Assembly: GCF_025717065.2 (NCBI RefSeq)
Contig: NZ_JAOVZO020000020.1
Span: 558,001 to 622,000, forward strand
DNA from: Tahibacter soli
GTDB lineage: Bacteria > Pseudomonadota > Gammaproteobacteria > Xanthomonadales > Rhodanobacteraceae
Direction: 5' to 3'
DNA: 64,000 nucleotides
The number at the start of each line of letters is the position of its first letter. Position 1 is the first letter of the stretch. Below the pieces are notes generated by a model. The model did not search any database. It saw only the letters and a list, made by a program, of their open reading frames with translations, and was not told the origin of the DNA. Made by a program: the position numbers and the translations under genes. This document shows positions 1 through 7,773 of the stretch, one piece after another.

Positions 1-93
1 GGCGGCTACAGCCCGCTCGGCATTTTCCAGGGACCGGACCTGACGCCGAGCGCCTACGACCAGCTCTTCAAGAACGGGTTCGAGGCGGCCTGA
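1..93 (+). CDS. C-terminal end of a secreted protein with GFE tail (partial)
   Basis: Only the last 30 codons are inside the window, so the family cannot be named. The reading frame ends in LFKNGFEAA and a TGA stop at 91-93. The same '[IL]F..GFE' ending occurs on the subtilase ending at 52838 and the beta-helix protein ending at 34867, both exported. I infer that this is also the tail of an exported protein. A hairpin follows the stop directly. Confidence 0.6.
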   Translation, partial: GGYSPLGIFQGPDLTPSAYDQLFKNGFEAA

Positions 94-96
94 CTT

Positions 97-122
97 CCCT
101 CCCCGGCTCGCCGGGGAGAGGG
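97..122. repeat. CCCTC-type hairpin, possible terminator of the upstream gene
   Basis: The arms CTCCCCGG (99-106) and CCGGGGAG (111-118) flank the loop CTCG, four bases after the preceding stop codon. It is a short diverged member of the CCCTCTCCCCC...GGGGGAGAGGG hairpin family found elsewhere in this window. There is no T-tract, so a terminator role is inference. Confidence 0.55.
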
Positions 123-202
123 CTTTGCGACCGCAACAAAGCCGTCCGTTCACGTCTGCTACACTCACGCCCCCGCCCCTATCGGGCATGTCGCCACCCA
201 CG

Positions 203-1054
203 ATGAGCGAGGACCACCCTAGTCCGCCCGTACACCGAAGCTGGTTCGAACGCATCAGCCAGGCCCTGTCGGGCGAACCGCGCAATATCGAGGAACTGCT
301 CGAGGAATTGCGCCAGGCGCAGGCCAACGGCCTGCTGTCCAACGACACGCTCTCGATGGTGGAAGGCGCCATCGAAGTCGCCGACCTCACCGTCGCCGAC
401 GTCATGGTTCCGCGCGGACAGGTCGTCTCGCTGCCCGCCGACGCCTCGTTCAAGGACAATCTCGCGGTCGTGATCGAATCGGGTCACTCGCGCTTTCCGG
501 TCCATGGCGAGGAGAAAGACGAGATCCTCGGCATCCTCCTCGCCAAAGATCTGCTGCGCTGTCTCGCCGAAAACGGCGACTGCGACATCCGCCTGCTGCT
601 GCGCCCGGTCGCACTTATCCCGGAATCCAAAAAGCTCAATATTCTGCTCAAGGAATTCCGGCTGTCGCGCAACCACATGGCGATCGTCGTCGACGAGTAC
701 GGCGGCGTCGCCGGCCTCATCACGATCGAGGACGTGCTCGAGCAGATCGTCGGCGACATCGGCGACGAGCACGACGCCGACGACGGCGACGCCGAGAGCG
801 CGCCGATCCTGCCGCAGCTCGACGGCCGCTATCTCGTCAACGCGCTCACGCCGATCGCCGAGTTCAACGACCGTTTCGGCTGCGATTTTCCCGACGAGGA
901 TTTCGACACCGTCGGCGGCCTCGTCACGTCGGAATTCGGCCACCTGCCGGAAGCCGGCGAAGCCGTCGCGATCGGCGGCTTCGAATTCGAAGTGACGAAA
1001 TCGGACGACCGTCGCGTGCACCAGTTCGCCGTGCGCGTGCATGACGCGTCGTAG
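203..1054 (+). CDS. corC: CorC-family CBS-domain protein (Mg/Co efflux-associated)
   Basis: A 283-residue soluble protein resembling E. coli CorC (YbeX) over its whole length. It has two CBS domains (about residues 63-125, opening DVMVPRGQV, and 135-190, containing the HMAIVVDEYGG signature) followed by a CorC_HlyC transporter-associated domain (about 205-283, with DTVGGLV). CorC proteins lack the DUF21 membrane domain and are linked to divalent cation efflux with CorA. I start at the ATG at 203 because MSEDHP... aligns with the E. coli N-terminus. An in-frame ATG at 188 is possible. The 3' end overlaps the next gene by 14 bases, implying co-transcription, and a corA gene lies 2.7 kb downstream. 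Confidence 0.9.
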   Translation: MSEDHPSPPVHRSWFERISQALSGEPRNIEELLEELRQAQANGLLSNDTLSMVEGAIEVADLTVADVMVPRGQVVSLPADASFKDNLAVVIESGHSRFPVHGEEKDEILGILLAKDLLRCLAENGDCDIRLLLRPVALIPESKKLNILLKEFRLSRNHMAIVVDEYGGVAGLITIEDVLEQIVGDIGDEHDADDGDAESAPILPQLDGRYLVNALTPIAEFNDRFGCDFPDEDFDTVGGLVTSEFGHLPEAGEAVAIGGFEFEVTKSDDRRVHQFAVRVHDAS

Positions 1055-2318
1055 TCGGCTTCTCGCACGCCTCGCCGCCGTCGTCCTGCTGCTCGCCGCG
1101 GCGTTCGGCGCGACGGCGCAGACCGCGCGGTGGAACGCCGGCCAGCCGGGCGAGCAGCTGTCGATTTCACTCGTCACGTTCGGCCCCGGCAAGATCTACT
1201 GGGAACGCTTCGGCCATAACGCGATCGTCGTGCGCGATGCCGCGAGCGGCGAGGCCGTCAGCTACAACTACGGCATCTTCGATTTCGAAGAAGACGATTT
1301 CTTCTGGAATTTCCTGCGCGGCTACATGATGTATTCGATGGCGGCGAACCGCTACGAAGACGACGTCGCGATGTACGCGCACGAAGGCCGCTGGGTCGTC
1401 GAGCAGGAACTGAACTTCTCGCCGGCGCAGCGTCTCGCGCTGGCCGCCCATCTCGCGTGGAACCTGAAGCCCGAGAACGCGAGGTACCGCTACGAGTACT
1501 TCACGTCGAACTGCTCCACGCGCGTGCGCGACGCGTTCGACCGCGTGCTGGGCGGCGCGATTCACAAGGCGCTCGTCGGGTCGTCGCGCGGCTACACGTA
1601 TCGCCTGTACGCCGACCGCCTGATTTCGCCCGATCCCGAACTGATGCTGCCGATGGACCTCGGCCTCGGGCCGTTCGCCGACAAGCGCCTGTCGTTCTGG
1701 GACGAAAGCTTCATTCCGATGTCGCTGATGGAGCACCTGAAGCTCGTCAGCGTCGTCGACGACACGGGCGCCAGCGTGCCGCTGATCGGCGCGACGCGGC
1801 GGCTGCACGAAGCCGACGCCGAACTCGCCGCGGACGCGCGGGGCCTGTTCGCGCGCGGCCCGTATCCGTTCGGATTCGCGTGGCCGGCCGGCATTCTCGG
1901 CGCGGCGATCGGCCTCGCGCTGATCGCGCTCGCGGCGCGGCGCACGAACAAGACCGCACGCTACGCGTTCGCGATCCTCGCGTCGTGGACCGCGATCAAG
2001 CTGTCGCTCGCCGGGCTCGTGCTCGTCGGCCTGTGGCTCGGCACCGAGCACATTTCGGCGTGGCACAACGAGAACATCCTGCTGCTCGATCCGTTGCTGC
2101 TGCTGCTCGTGCCGACGTTCTGGCGCGCGCGCAAGGCCGACTGGACGATCACGCCGTTCGCGCGCGCGGTCGCCGCGCTCGTCGTCGCGCTCGCGGTGTT
2201 CGCCGCGTTCGCGAAAGTGCTGCCGTGGTTCAAGCAGGACAACACGGTGTGGCTCGCGCTGCTCGTGCCGCTGCACCTGGGGCTCGCGGTCGCGATGCGG
2301 TATGCGCGACGCGGGTAG
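1041..2318 (+). CDS. DUF4105 domain membrane protein
   Basis: A 425-residue protein with a signal peptide (about 1-27, ending GATAQT), then a periplasmic DUF4105 domain (about 38-210) containing WERFGHNAIVVRD and YFTSNCSTRVRDAFDR, where His and Cys could form a papain/Lnb-like active site. Five hydrophobic segments follow (about 276-298, 309-333, 340-358, 374-392, 402-420). DUF4105 resembles the N-terminal domain of lacto-N-biosidase-type proteins, but no bacterial function is established. Starting inside the corC 3' end (14-base overlap) indicates translational coupling. Confidence 0.85.
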   Translation: MTRRSRLLARLAAVVLLLAAAFGATAQTARWNAGQPGEQLSISLVTFGPGKIYWERFGHNAIVVRDAASGEAVSYNYGIFDFEEDDFFWNFLRGYMMYSMAANRYEDDVAMYAHEGRWVVEQELNFSPAQRLALAAHLAWNLKPENARYRYEYFTSNCSTRVRDAFDRVLGGAIHKALVGSSRGYTYRLYADRLISPDPELMLPMDLGLGPFADKRLSFWDESFIPMSLMEHLKLVSVVDDTGASVPLIGATRRLHEADAELAADARGLFARGPYPFGFAWPAGILGAAIGLALIALAARRTNKTARYAFAILASWTAIKLSLAGLVLVGLWLGTEHISAWHNENILLLDPLLLLLVPTFWRARKADWTITPFARAVAALVVALAVFAAFAKVLPWFKQDNTVWLALLVPLHLGLAVAMRYARRG

Positions 2319-2357
2319 CCGCTACACGGGCGCGACGATTCCTGCTATCACTCGCCC

Positions 2358-3635
2358 ATGCGCGAACCCTACGTGTCGAAACCGAACTACCCGCTGCTCC
2401 TGGCCGTAATCGCGGCCCACGCGCTCGCGCTGACGTACGCGCTGCGGCCCGGCCTCTTCGGCGTCGTGCGCGATCGCATCGCGCCGGCCGGCGCGCACGC
2501 GGCGATGCAGGGCAAGGGATCGCCGCCCGCACAGCGGCCCGCGCCGCCCCGTGCCGCCGCGATGCCCGCCGAGACGCCGGCCGACGATCCGCGCCGCGAG
2601 TTCGATGTCGAAGCGTGGATCGCGAACAACGAGCGCGTCGCGCGCGAGCAGGCGCAGACGACGTACGGCGATCTCGCCGCCGCGCTGTCGGCCGAGCCGG
2701 CGCGCGCGCTCGACACGCTGCGCCGGCGCTATGCCGACGGCGACGACCGCGCCGACAAGGTGCGTTTCGCCGTCGCGTGGGAATGCGCGAACGGCCATAC
2801 GTTCTACGACGACCCGCAGAGCGCGCCGCCGATCGAGCGGCAGCTCGACGGCGTCGCACCGGCCGACGCCGCGCTGCTGCGCGGGGTGTACGACGCGGGC
2901 CGCAAGCGCTGGCAGTCGATCCGGCCGCGCTGCGACGCGTGGGACGCGCAGAACGAAGCCTGGCGCGCCGTCACGCTCAAGTATCGCGAGGGCCGCGGCC
3001 CGAACGCGCAGTTCGAACGCCTGCAGCAGACCTACGATCGCGACGCGCTGACGAGCCAGCCGTCGCTGCTCGACGCGCTGCTCAAGGCGATCGACAAGCT
3101 CTGGGCGCGCGAGCCCGACGACGAGCTCGCACGACGGCTGGCCGAGTACATGCTCACGCTCGACGACGAAGCGGCCCGCACGCGCGGCCTCGCGCTGCTC
3201 GCGGCGCTCGCCGAACGCGACGCGCGCTACGCCGGCGCGGTCGCGGACGCCTATCGGGCGCTCGACGGCCGCGCGCCGTACGACGCCGGCAAGGCCGAAA
3301 CCTGGGCGCAGCGCGCGGCGCAGGCCGGCGCGCCGCAATGGCTGCGCGATCGCGCCGACCGCGCCGGCGCGGCCGACGACCCCGCCGGCGCCTGGGCCTG
3401 GCATGCCTACGCGCTGTGGCTCAGCGCCAACGGCTGCGGCGCCGCGCGCGGCACCTACGGCGAGGCGGAACTCGCGCGAGGCCTGCGCGGCGTGGCCGCG
3501 GCCGACGCCGCACTCGCGCCCGACGCGCGGCGTCTGGCGCGCGAGCGCTATCGCGAACTCGTCGCGCAGCACGGCAAGGCGGCGCTCGCGGCGCTGCGCT
3601 GCGAGCCCGGGCGGCCGTCGACGCGCTCGCCGTAA
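2358..3635 (+). CDS. Hypothetical protein with N-terminal membrane anchor
   Basis: A 425-residue protein I cannot assign to a family. It has one hydrophobic segment near the N-terminus (about residues 10-28, LLLAVIAAHALALTYAL), an Ala/Pro-rich linker, and a long alanine-rich helical domain that may be periplasmic. Cysteines are few (WECANGHTF, GCGAARG). It lies 40 bases after the DUF4105 gene on the same strand and so is probably in its operon. The family may be restricted to relatives of this organism. Confidence 0.75.
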   Translation: MREPYVSKPNYPLLLAVIAAHALALTYALRPGLFGVVRDRIAPAGAHAAMQGKGSPPAQRPAPPRAAAMPAETPADDPRREFDVEAWIANNERVAREQAQTTYGDLAAALSAEPARALDTLRRRYADGDDRADKVRFAVAWECANGHTFYDDPQSAPPIERQLDGVAPADAALLRGVYDAGRKRWQSIRPRCDAWDAQNEAWRAVTLKYREGRGPNAQFERLQQTYDRDALTSQPSLLDALLKAIDKLWAREPDDELARRLAEYMLTLDDEAARTRGLALLAALAERDARYAGAVADAYRALDGRAPYDAGKAETWAQRAAQAGAPQWLRDRADRAGAADDPAGAWAWHAYALWLSANGCGAARGTYGEAELARGLRGVAAADAALAPDARRLARERYRELVAQHGKAALAALRCEPGRPSTRSP

Positions 3636-3719
3636 AACCCGCGTGGTATCCGCCGCCGCGCGGTTTCGGTAGTCGCCGGCTTGGGGCATCATTGCCGCGC
3701 CGAATTGCCCGAGCCGCCG

Positions 3720-4750
3720 ATGAACCTGACTGCCAGCACCGCCGTCGCCAGCTGCCCGACCGCCGCCAACGGCGATCCGATGGTGGTCAACTGCGTCGCG
3801 TACTCGACCGTGACGGGGCAGCGACTGCGCGACATCACGATCGCCGAGATCAGCGACGTGCTCAAGGACCGCAACAACTTCGTCTGGGTCGGCCTGCACG
3901 AGCCCGACGAGTCGCTGCTCGAACGCCTGCAGGAAGAATTCGACCTGCACGAGCTCGCGATCGAGGACGCGCACACCGCGCACCAGCGCCCCAAGATCGA
4001 GGTCTACGGCGACTCGCTGTTCATCGTCGCGCACACCGCGCAGGCCGTCGGCGGCAAGATCGAATTCGGCGAGACGCACATCTTTCTCGGCAAGAACTAC
4101 CTCGTCACCGTGCGCCACGGCGCGTCGCTGTCGTACCAGCCGGCGCGCCGCAGCTGCGAGCAGACGCCCGAACTCCTCGCGCTGGGGCCGAGCTACGGCC
4201 TGTATGCGGTGCTCGACTTCATCGTCGACAACTTCTTCCCGATCGTGCGCGAGTTCCGCGAAGAGCTGCAGGAACTCGAAAAAGACATCTTCGAGGACAC
4301 GTTCAACCGCGAAACGATACGCAATCTGTACGAGTTAAAAAAGAACTCGTTACGCTGCGCCTCGCCGTGGCGCCGCTGCAGGACATCCTGAACCAGCTGA
4401 TGCGCTTTCACCCGAGCCTGATTCGCGACGACGTGCGCGTGTACTTCCGCGACGTTTCCGACCACGCCGCGCGCATCAACGAGGCCACCGACACGATGCG
4501 CGAAATGCTCACGGCCGCGATGACGGTGAACATGTCGCTCGTCTCCGTCGCGCAGAACGAAGTGGTCAAGCGCCTCGCCGGCTGGGCCGCGCTGCTGGCG
4601 GCGCCGACGCTGATCACGAGCTGGTACGGCATGAACTTCCGCCACATGCCCGAACTCGACCAGACGTGGGCCTACCCCGGCATGATCGTGTTCACCGGCG
4701 CGCTGTGCGGCGCGCTGTACCTCGCGCTCAAGCGTGCGAAGTGGATGTGA
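3720..4750 (+). CDS. corA: CorA-family magnesium/cobalt channel, read through a -1 frameshift
   Basis: The zero frame from ATG 3720 gives 223 residues, covering the cytoplasmic CorA domain up to NLYELKK, then 15 unrelated residues and a stop at 4391. The rest continues in the -1 frame from 4343 as ELVTLRLAVAPLQDILNQL. It includes TM1 with the CorA signature SWYGMNF (about 4618-4638), the short loop and TM2, and stops at 4748-4750. Joined, the product is 343 residues, a normal CorA length. The joint is A AAA AAG at 4337-4343 in the phase used by dnaX frameshifting, preceded by a TTA codon unusual for this genome. A one-base deletion, transcript slippage or an assembly error would look the same. 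See findings. Confidence 0.85.
4337..4343 (+). promoter_or_regulatory. Candidate -1 frameshift slippery heptamer A AAA AAG in corA
   Basis: In the zero frame the codons are TTA AAA AAG, which gives the heptamer A|AAA|AAG. Slipping one base back yields exactly LKKELVTL, which joins the two halves of CorA without loss or gain. A possible stimulatory hairpin lies downstream: GCGCC (4357-4361) pairs with GGCGC (4369-4373), starting 13 bases after the heptamer, which is longer than the usual 5-9. No convincing upstream Shine-Dalgarno-like stimulator is visible. Confidence 0.5.
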
Positions 4751-4957
4751 TCCAAGTCACACATTCTCGCCGTTGCCTGACTGAAACCTGAACCGGCATT
4801 CGAATCCGTACGTATTGCTGCGAGGATGTTCGCCGAAGCGACAGATCCGCGGCTACGGGGGGCGCAGACGTACAGGTGTACGAATGGCCCATGCTTTGCA
4901 CAATTTGCCGGTTTGGATAGCATCGGGGACCTCCCCCGCGCTGCCAGCCGCCATTCC

Positions 4958-5545
4958 ATGGAAAACGGTTTCGATTCCGCGTCCGAGCCTCCAGACCCTG
5001 TCGATCTGGTGGGGCGGGTCGCGGCGGGCGACCGCGATGCGGAGATCGAGCTGGTGCAGCGTTTCACGCGCCCGCTCGTCGCCGTGCTCACGCACCGCCT
5101 GCGCCAGCCCGAGCTTGCGCGCGATCTCGTGCAGGAAACCTTCATCATCGCGTTCGAGCGGCTGCGCCGCGACGGACTCGACGATCCGGGCAAGCTCGCC
5201 GGTTTTCTGCGCCAGACCGCGGTCAACCTCGCGATCGGCGAGAAGCGCAAGGTGGCGCGCCGGCGCACCGAAGCCGACAGCGACGGCATCGCCGAAGTCG
5301 TCGACGACGCGGCCGGCCCGATGGCGCTGCTCGAACGGCTGCAGACCGCCGAACTCGTACGGCAGCTCATCGCCGAGCTTCCGGTCGAGCGCGATCGCGA
5401 ACTGCTCTGGCGCCACTACGTGCTCGATCACGACAAGCAGATGCTGTGCGACGAGTATTCGCTCAGCGTCGAGCACTTCGACCGCGTCATGCATCGCGCG
5501 CGGTTGCGGCTGCGCGAACTCGTCGAAAAGCACAGCACTCCCTGA
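4958..5545 (+). CDS. ECF-type RNA polymerase sigma factor
   Basis: A 195-residue sigma-70 family protein. Region 2 (about residues 25-95) contains ELARDLVQETFIIAFERL, matching the ECF region 2.1-2.4 pattern, and region 4 (about 130-190) ends with an HTH (DRELLWRHYVLDHDKQMLCDEYSLS...RARLRLRELVEK). I choose the ATG at 4958 (MENGFDSA) because the in-frame extension upstream has no domain content. A membrane protein with anti-sigma character starts 14 bases downstream, which is the usual sigma/anti-sigma arrangement. The regulon is unknown. Confidence 0.85.
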   Translation: MENGFDSASEPPDPVDLVGRVAAGDRDAEIELVQRFTRPLVAVLTHRLRQPELARDLVQETFIIAFERLRRDGLDDPGKLAGFLRQTAVNLAIGEKRKVARRRTEADSDGIAEVVDDAAGPMALLERLQTAELVRQLIAELPVERDRELLWRHYVLDHDKQMLCDEYSLSVEHFDRVMHRARLRLRELVEKHSTP

Positions 5546-5559
5546 AAGCGACTACGACC

Positions 5560-6198
5560 ATGAGCGGTAATCCTTCCGAGCGCGAAACTCGCATTCGCGA
5601 CTATATCGACGGCCGATTGAGCGGCGACGAACTCGAAGCGTTCGAAATGGCGCTGTTCCACGACCCGGTGCTGCTCGACGACGTCGAAGCCACGCGCGCG
5701 CTGCAACGCGGTCTGCGCGAACTCGCCACGCAACCGGTGATCGGCCAGGTCGCGCCGAAGCCGGCGCCCGCGCAGCGCCTGCTGCCGATGGCGGCGGCTG
5801 CGTTCCTGCTCGGCGCCGCCCTGCCAGGCGCGCTGCTGTGGCGCTTCGCGACGTCGACTTCCGGCGGCAAGGTGCAGATCGTCTCGGTCGAAACGTTTCG
5901 CAGCGGCCCCGAACAGCCGGTCGCGCCGACCTACGCCATCGATGCGGGCGTCGATCGCGTGGTGCTGGAGTTCGGCGCGCTCTCGGTGACCGGGACGGAC
6001 GAATTCACGATCGAACTGCGTCGCGGCGACGCGATCGTCCATCGCGAACACGCGTTGAAACCCGACGCCGACCTTCTGCGCATCGACGTATCGGCCGACC
6101 GGCTCGGCGCCGGCGACTACGTCGCGCGAATCGTCGCGCGTTCGCCGCAGGGCGGCGAGACGGAGTACGCGAACGCGCCGTTCGCGGTGAAACGCTGA
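5560..6198 (+). CDS. Probable membrane anti-sigma factor
   Basis: A 212-residue protein with an N-terminal soluble part containing IRDYIDGRLSGDELEAFE, which resembles the helical ASD/zf-HC2-like start of anti-sigma factors but without the zinc HxxxCxxC motif. One TM segment follows (about residues 74-96), then a periplasmic C-terminal domain of about 115 residues with beta character. It lies 14 bases after the ECF sigma gene. The assignment rests on position and topology, as sequence similarity is weak. Confidence 0.65.
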   Translation: MSGNPSERETRIRDYIDGRLSGDELEAFEMALFHDPVLLDDVEATRALQRGLRELATQPVIGQVAPKPAPAQRLLPMAAAAFLLGAALPGALLWRFATSTSGGKVQIVSVETFRSGPEQPVAPTYAIDAGVDRVVLEFGALSVTGTDEFTIELRRGDAIVHREHALKPDADLLRIDVSADRLGAGDYVARIVARSPQGGETEYANAPFAVKR

Positions 6199-6221
6199 AG
6201 TAAATTCCAACGCCACCAGAG

Positions 6222-6356
6222 CCCTCTCCCCCGACTGCGGTCGGGGGAGAGGGTTGGGTGAGGGGGCGGGGTCAGGTACTTCCTCAACGTCGACGAAGCG
6301 CGACGCGCCGCCCCCTCACCCCAGCCCTCTCCCCCAATCAAGCTTGGGGGAGAGGG
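6222..6356. repeat. Inverted hairpin doublet between convergent genes
   Basis: The left hairpin has arms CCCTCTCCCCCGA (6222-6234) and TCGGGGGAGAGGG (6241-6253). The right hairpin (6325-6356) has arms of the same type. Between them TTGGGTGAGGGGGCG faces CGCCCCCTCACCCCAG around a core containing TCGACGAAG. The element fills the gap between two genes that end towards each other, so it may serve as a bidirectional terminator. It belongs to the dispersed family described in the findings. Confidence 0.85.
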
Positions 6357-6366
6357 AGTACGAGAA

Positions 6367-7773
6367 CTACGGACTGAAAAACCCGAGATCGCGCGACGCG
6401 AACCGGCCGAGATTCGGAAACACGTCGTCGATGCCGGTCTCGGTGAGGCCGAACCAGCGCGCGAGCGTCGCCGAATACTGATCGACCGACGTCGTCGGAA
6501 TCAGCTGGCCGTAGCCCGCGTCGTCCGGGTTGCCGTTCTGCGCGAGCGACGGCATGCGGCCGTAGAAGCGCTTGCCGCGCACCGCGCCGCCGACGACGAA
6601 ATGATGGCCGCCCCAGCCGTGATCGGTGCCGTCGCCGTTGATCGACACGGTGCGGCCGAAGTCCGACGCGGTGAACGCCGTGACGTTGTCCGCGACGCCG
6701 AGTTCGACCGTCGCGTCGTAGAACGCCTTGAGGCTGCCTGAAAGATCGCCGAGAATTTCAGGGTGCACCGTGAGCTGGCTGCCGTGCGTGTCGAAGCCGC
6801 CGAGCTGCACATAGAATATCTGCCGGCGCATGTTGATCGTCGACTGCGCGCGCGCCTTGATCAGCCGCGCGACCATCTGCAGCTGCCGGCCGAGGTTCGA
6901 CGACGGAAACGCCGTGGTCACGCCGCCGACCGCATCGAGCGCGTCGCCGATGACGCCGTAGTTGGCGATCGCGCTGTTCACCGCGCGCGCGTAGCCGCGC
7001 TCGAACACGTTCGCCTGCGCGCCGGACTGGTTCATCGCATTGAACGCGGCGACGCCGCCTTCGTTCTGCCACATGTCCAGGTATTCGATCGGCTCGACGC
7101 CGTAGGGATTCATCACGTACTGATGCACGGTATCGCCGCGCTGGAACAGCGCCTCGCCCGCGAGCGAGATCAGCATCGACAGGTTCTGGTTCGGATTGCC
7201 GCCGTGCAGCAGGTCGGCGACGCGGCCGCCCCAGCCCGCGGCGTTCGCGTCGTCGGCGCGCGAGGTCTGCCAGATGTTCGCCTGGTCGTCGTGCGAAAAC
7301 AGCTGCGGCGGCAAGGGCACGAGATTGCCCTGGTACTGCTGCTGCGTGGTCGGCCACAGGAGCGTGCCGACGTTGCCGACGACGGCCGCGTGGCCGTCGT
7401 TGAACAGCGTCGCCAGATGCGGCATCGACGGATGCAGCCCGTAGCTCGCGCCGTCGCCGGGCAGTCCGCCGGCGAGCGGATCGATCGCGACGAGCTGGCC
7501 CTGCGGCACGGCGAGGCCGCCGCGCGACGTCGCATACGTCGCGTAGTGCGGCGCGCTGCGCGGAACGATCGTGTTGAAGCTGTCGTTGCCGCCGAGCAGG
7601 AAGATGCAGACGAGCGCCTTGTAGTCCGGAAAGATGCCGCCGTTCGTGTTCGCCACGGCCGCGTTGACGAGGTTGAGCGTGCCGAGCGCCGAGTACAGGC
7701 TCGCGCCGCCGAGCGCGCCGCAGATGCAGCGGCGCAGAAATTCGCGTCGATCGACGATCATGGTCGGCCTCAT
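6367..7773 (-). CDS. DUF1501 family protein with Tat signal
   Basis: A 468-residue protein with a twin-arginine signal (DRREFLRRCICGALGGASL near residue 8), followed by the sulfatase-like DUF1501 domain: LVCIFLLGGNDSFNTIVP near the N-terminus, FYVQLGGFDTHG in the middle and SDFGRTVSINGDGTDHGWGG near the C-terminus. DUF1501 proteins are exported by Tat and nearly always paired with a DUF1800 protein. Their activity is not known. The start codon (ATG at 7773; alternative at 7761) overlaps the stop of the DUF1800 gene by four bases, so the two are translationally coupled. Confidence 0.9.
   Translation of the reverse strand: MRPTMIVDRREFLRRCICGALGGASLYSALGTLNLVNAAVANTNGGIFPDYKALVCIFLLGGNDSFNTIVPRSAPHYATYATSRGGLAVPQGQLVAIDPLAGGLPGDGASYGLHPSMPHLATLFNDGHAAVVGNVGTLLWPTTQQQYQGNLVPLPPQLFSHDDQANIWQTSRADDANAAGWGGRVADLLHGGNPNQNLSMLISLAGEALFQRGDTVHQYVMNPYGVEPIEYLDMWQNEGGVAAFNAMNQSGAQANVFERGYARAVNSAIANYGVIGDALDAVGGVTTAFPSSNLGRQLQMVARLIKARAQSTINMRRQIFYVQLGGFDTHGSQLTVHPEILGDLSGSLKAFYDATVELGVADNVTAFTASDFGRTVSINGDGTDHGWGGHHFVVGGAVRGKRFYGRMPSLAQNGNPDDAGYGQLIPTTSVDQYSATLARWFGLTETGIDDVFPNLGRFASRDLGFFSP

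Noticed and set aside
1457-4337. Long plus-strand frame leading into the CorA C-terminal half
   Set aside because: Before 4343 it encodes an Arg/Ala-rich low-complexity peptide antiparallel in codon structure to real genes. Only 4343-4750 is protein-like, and it belongs to corA.
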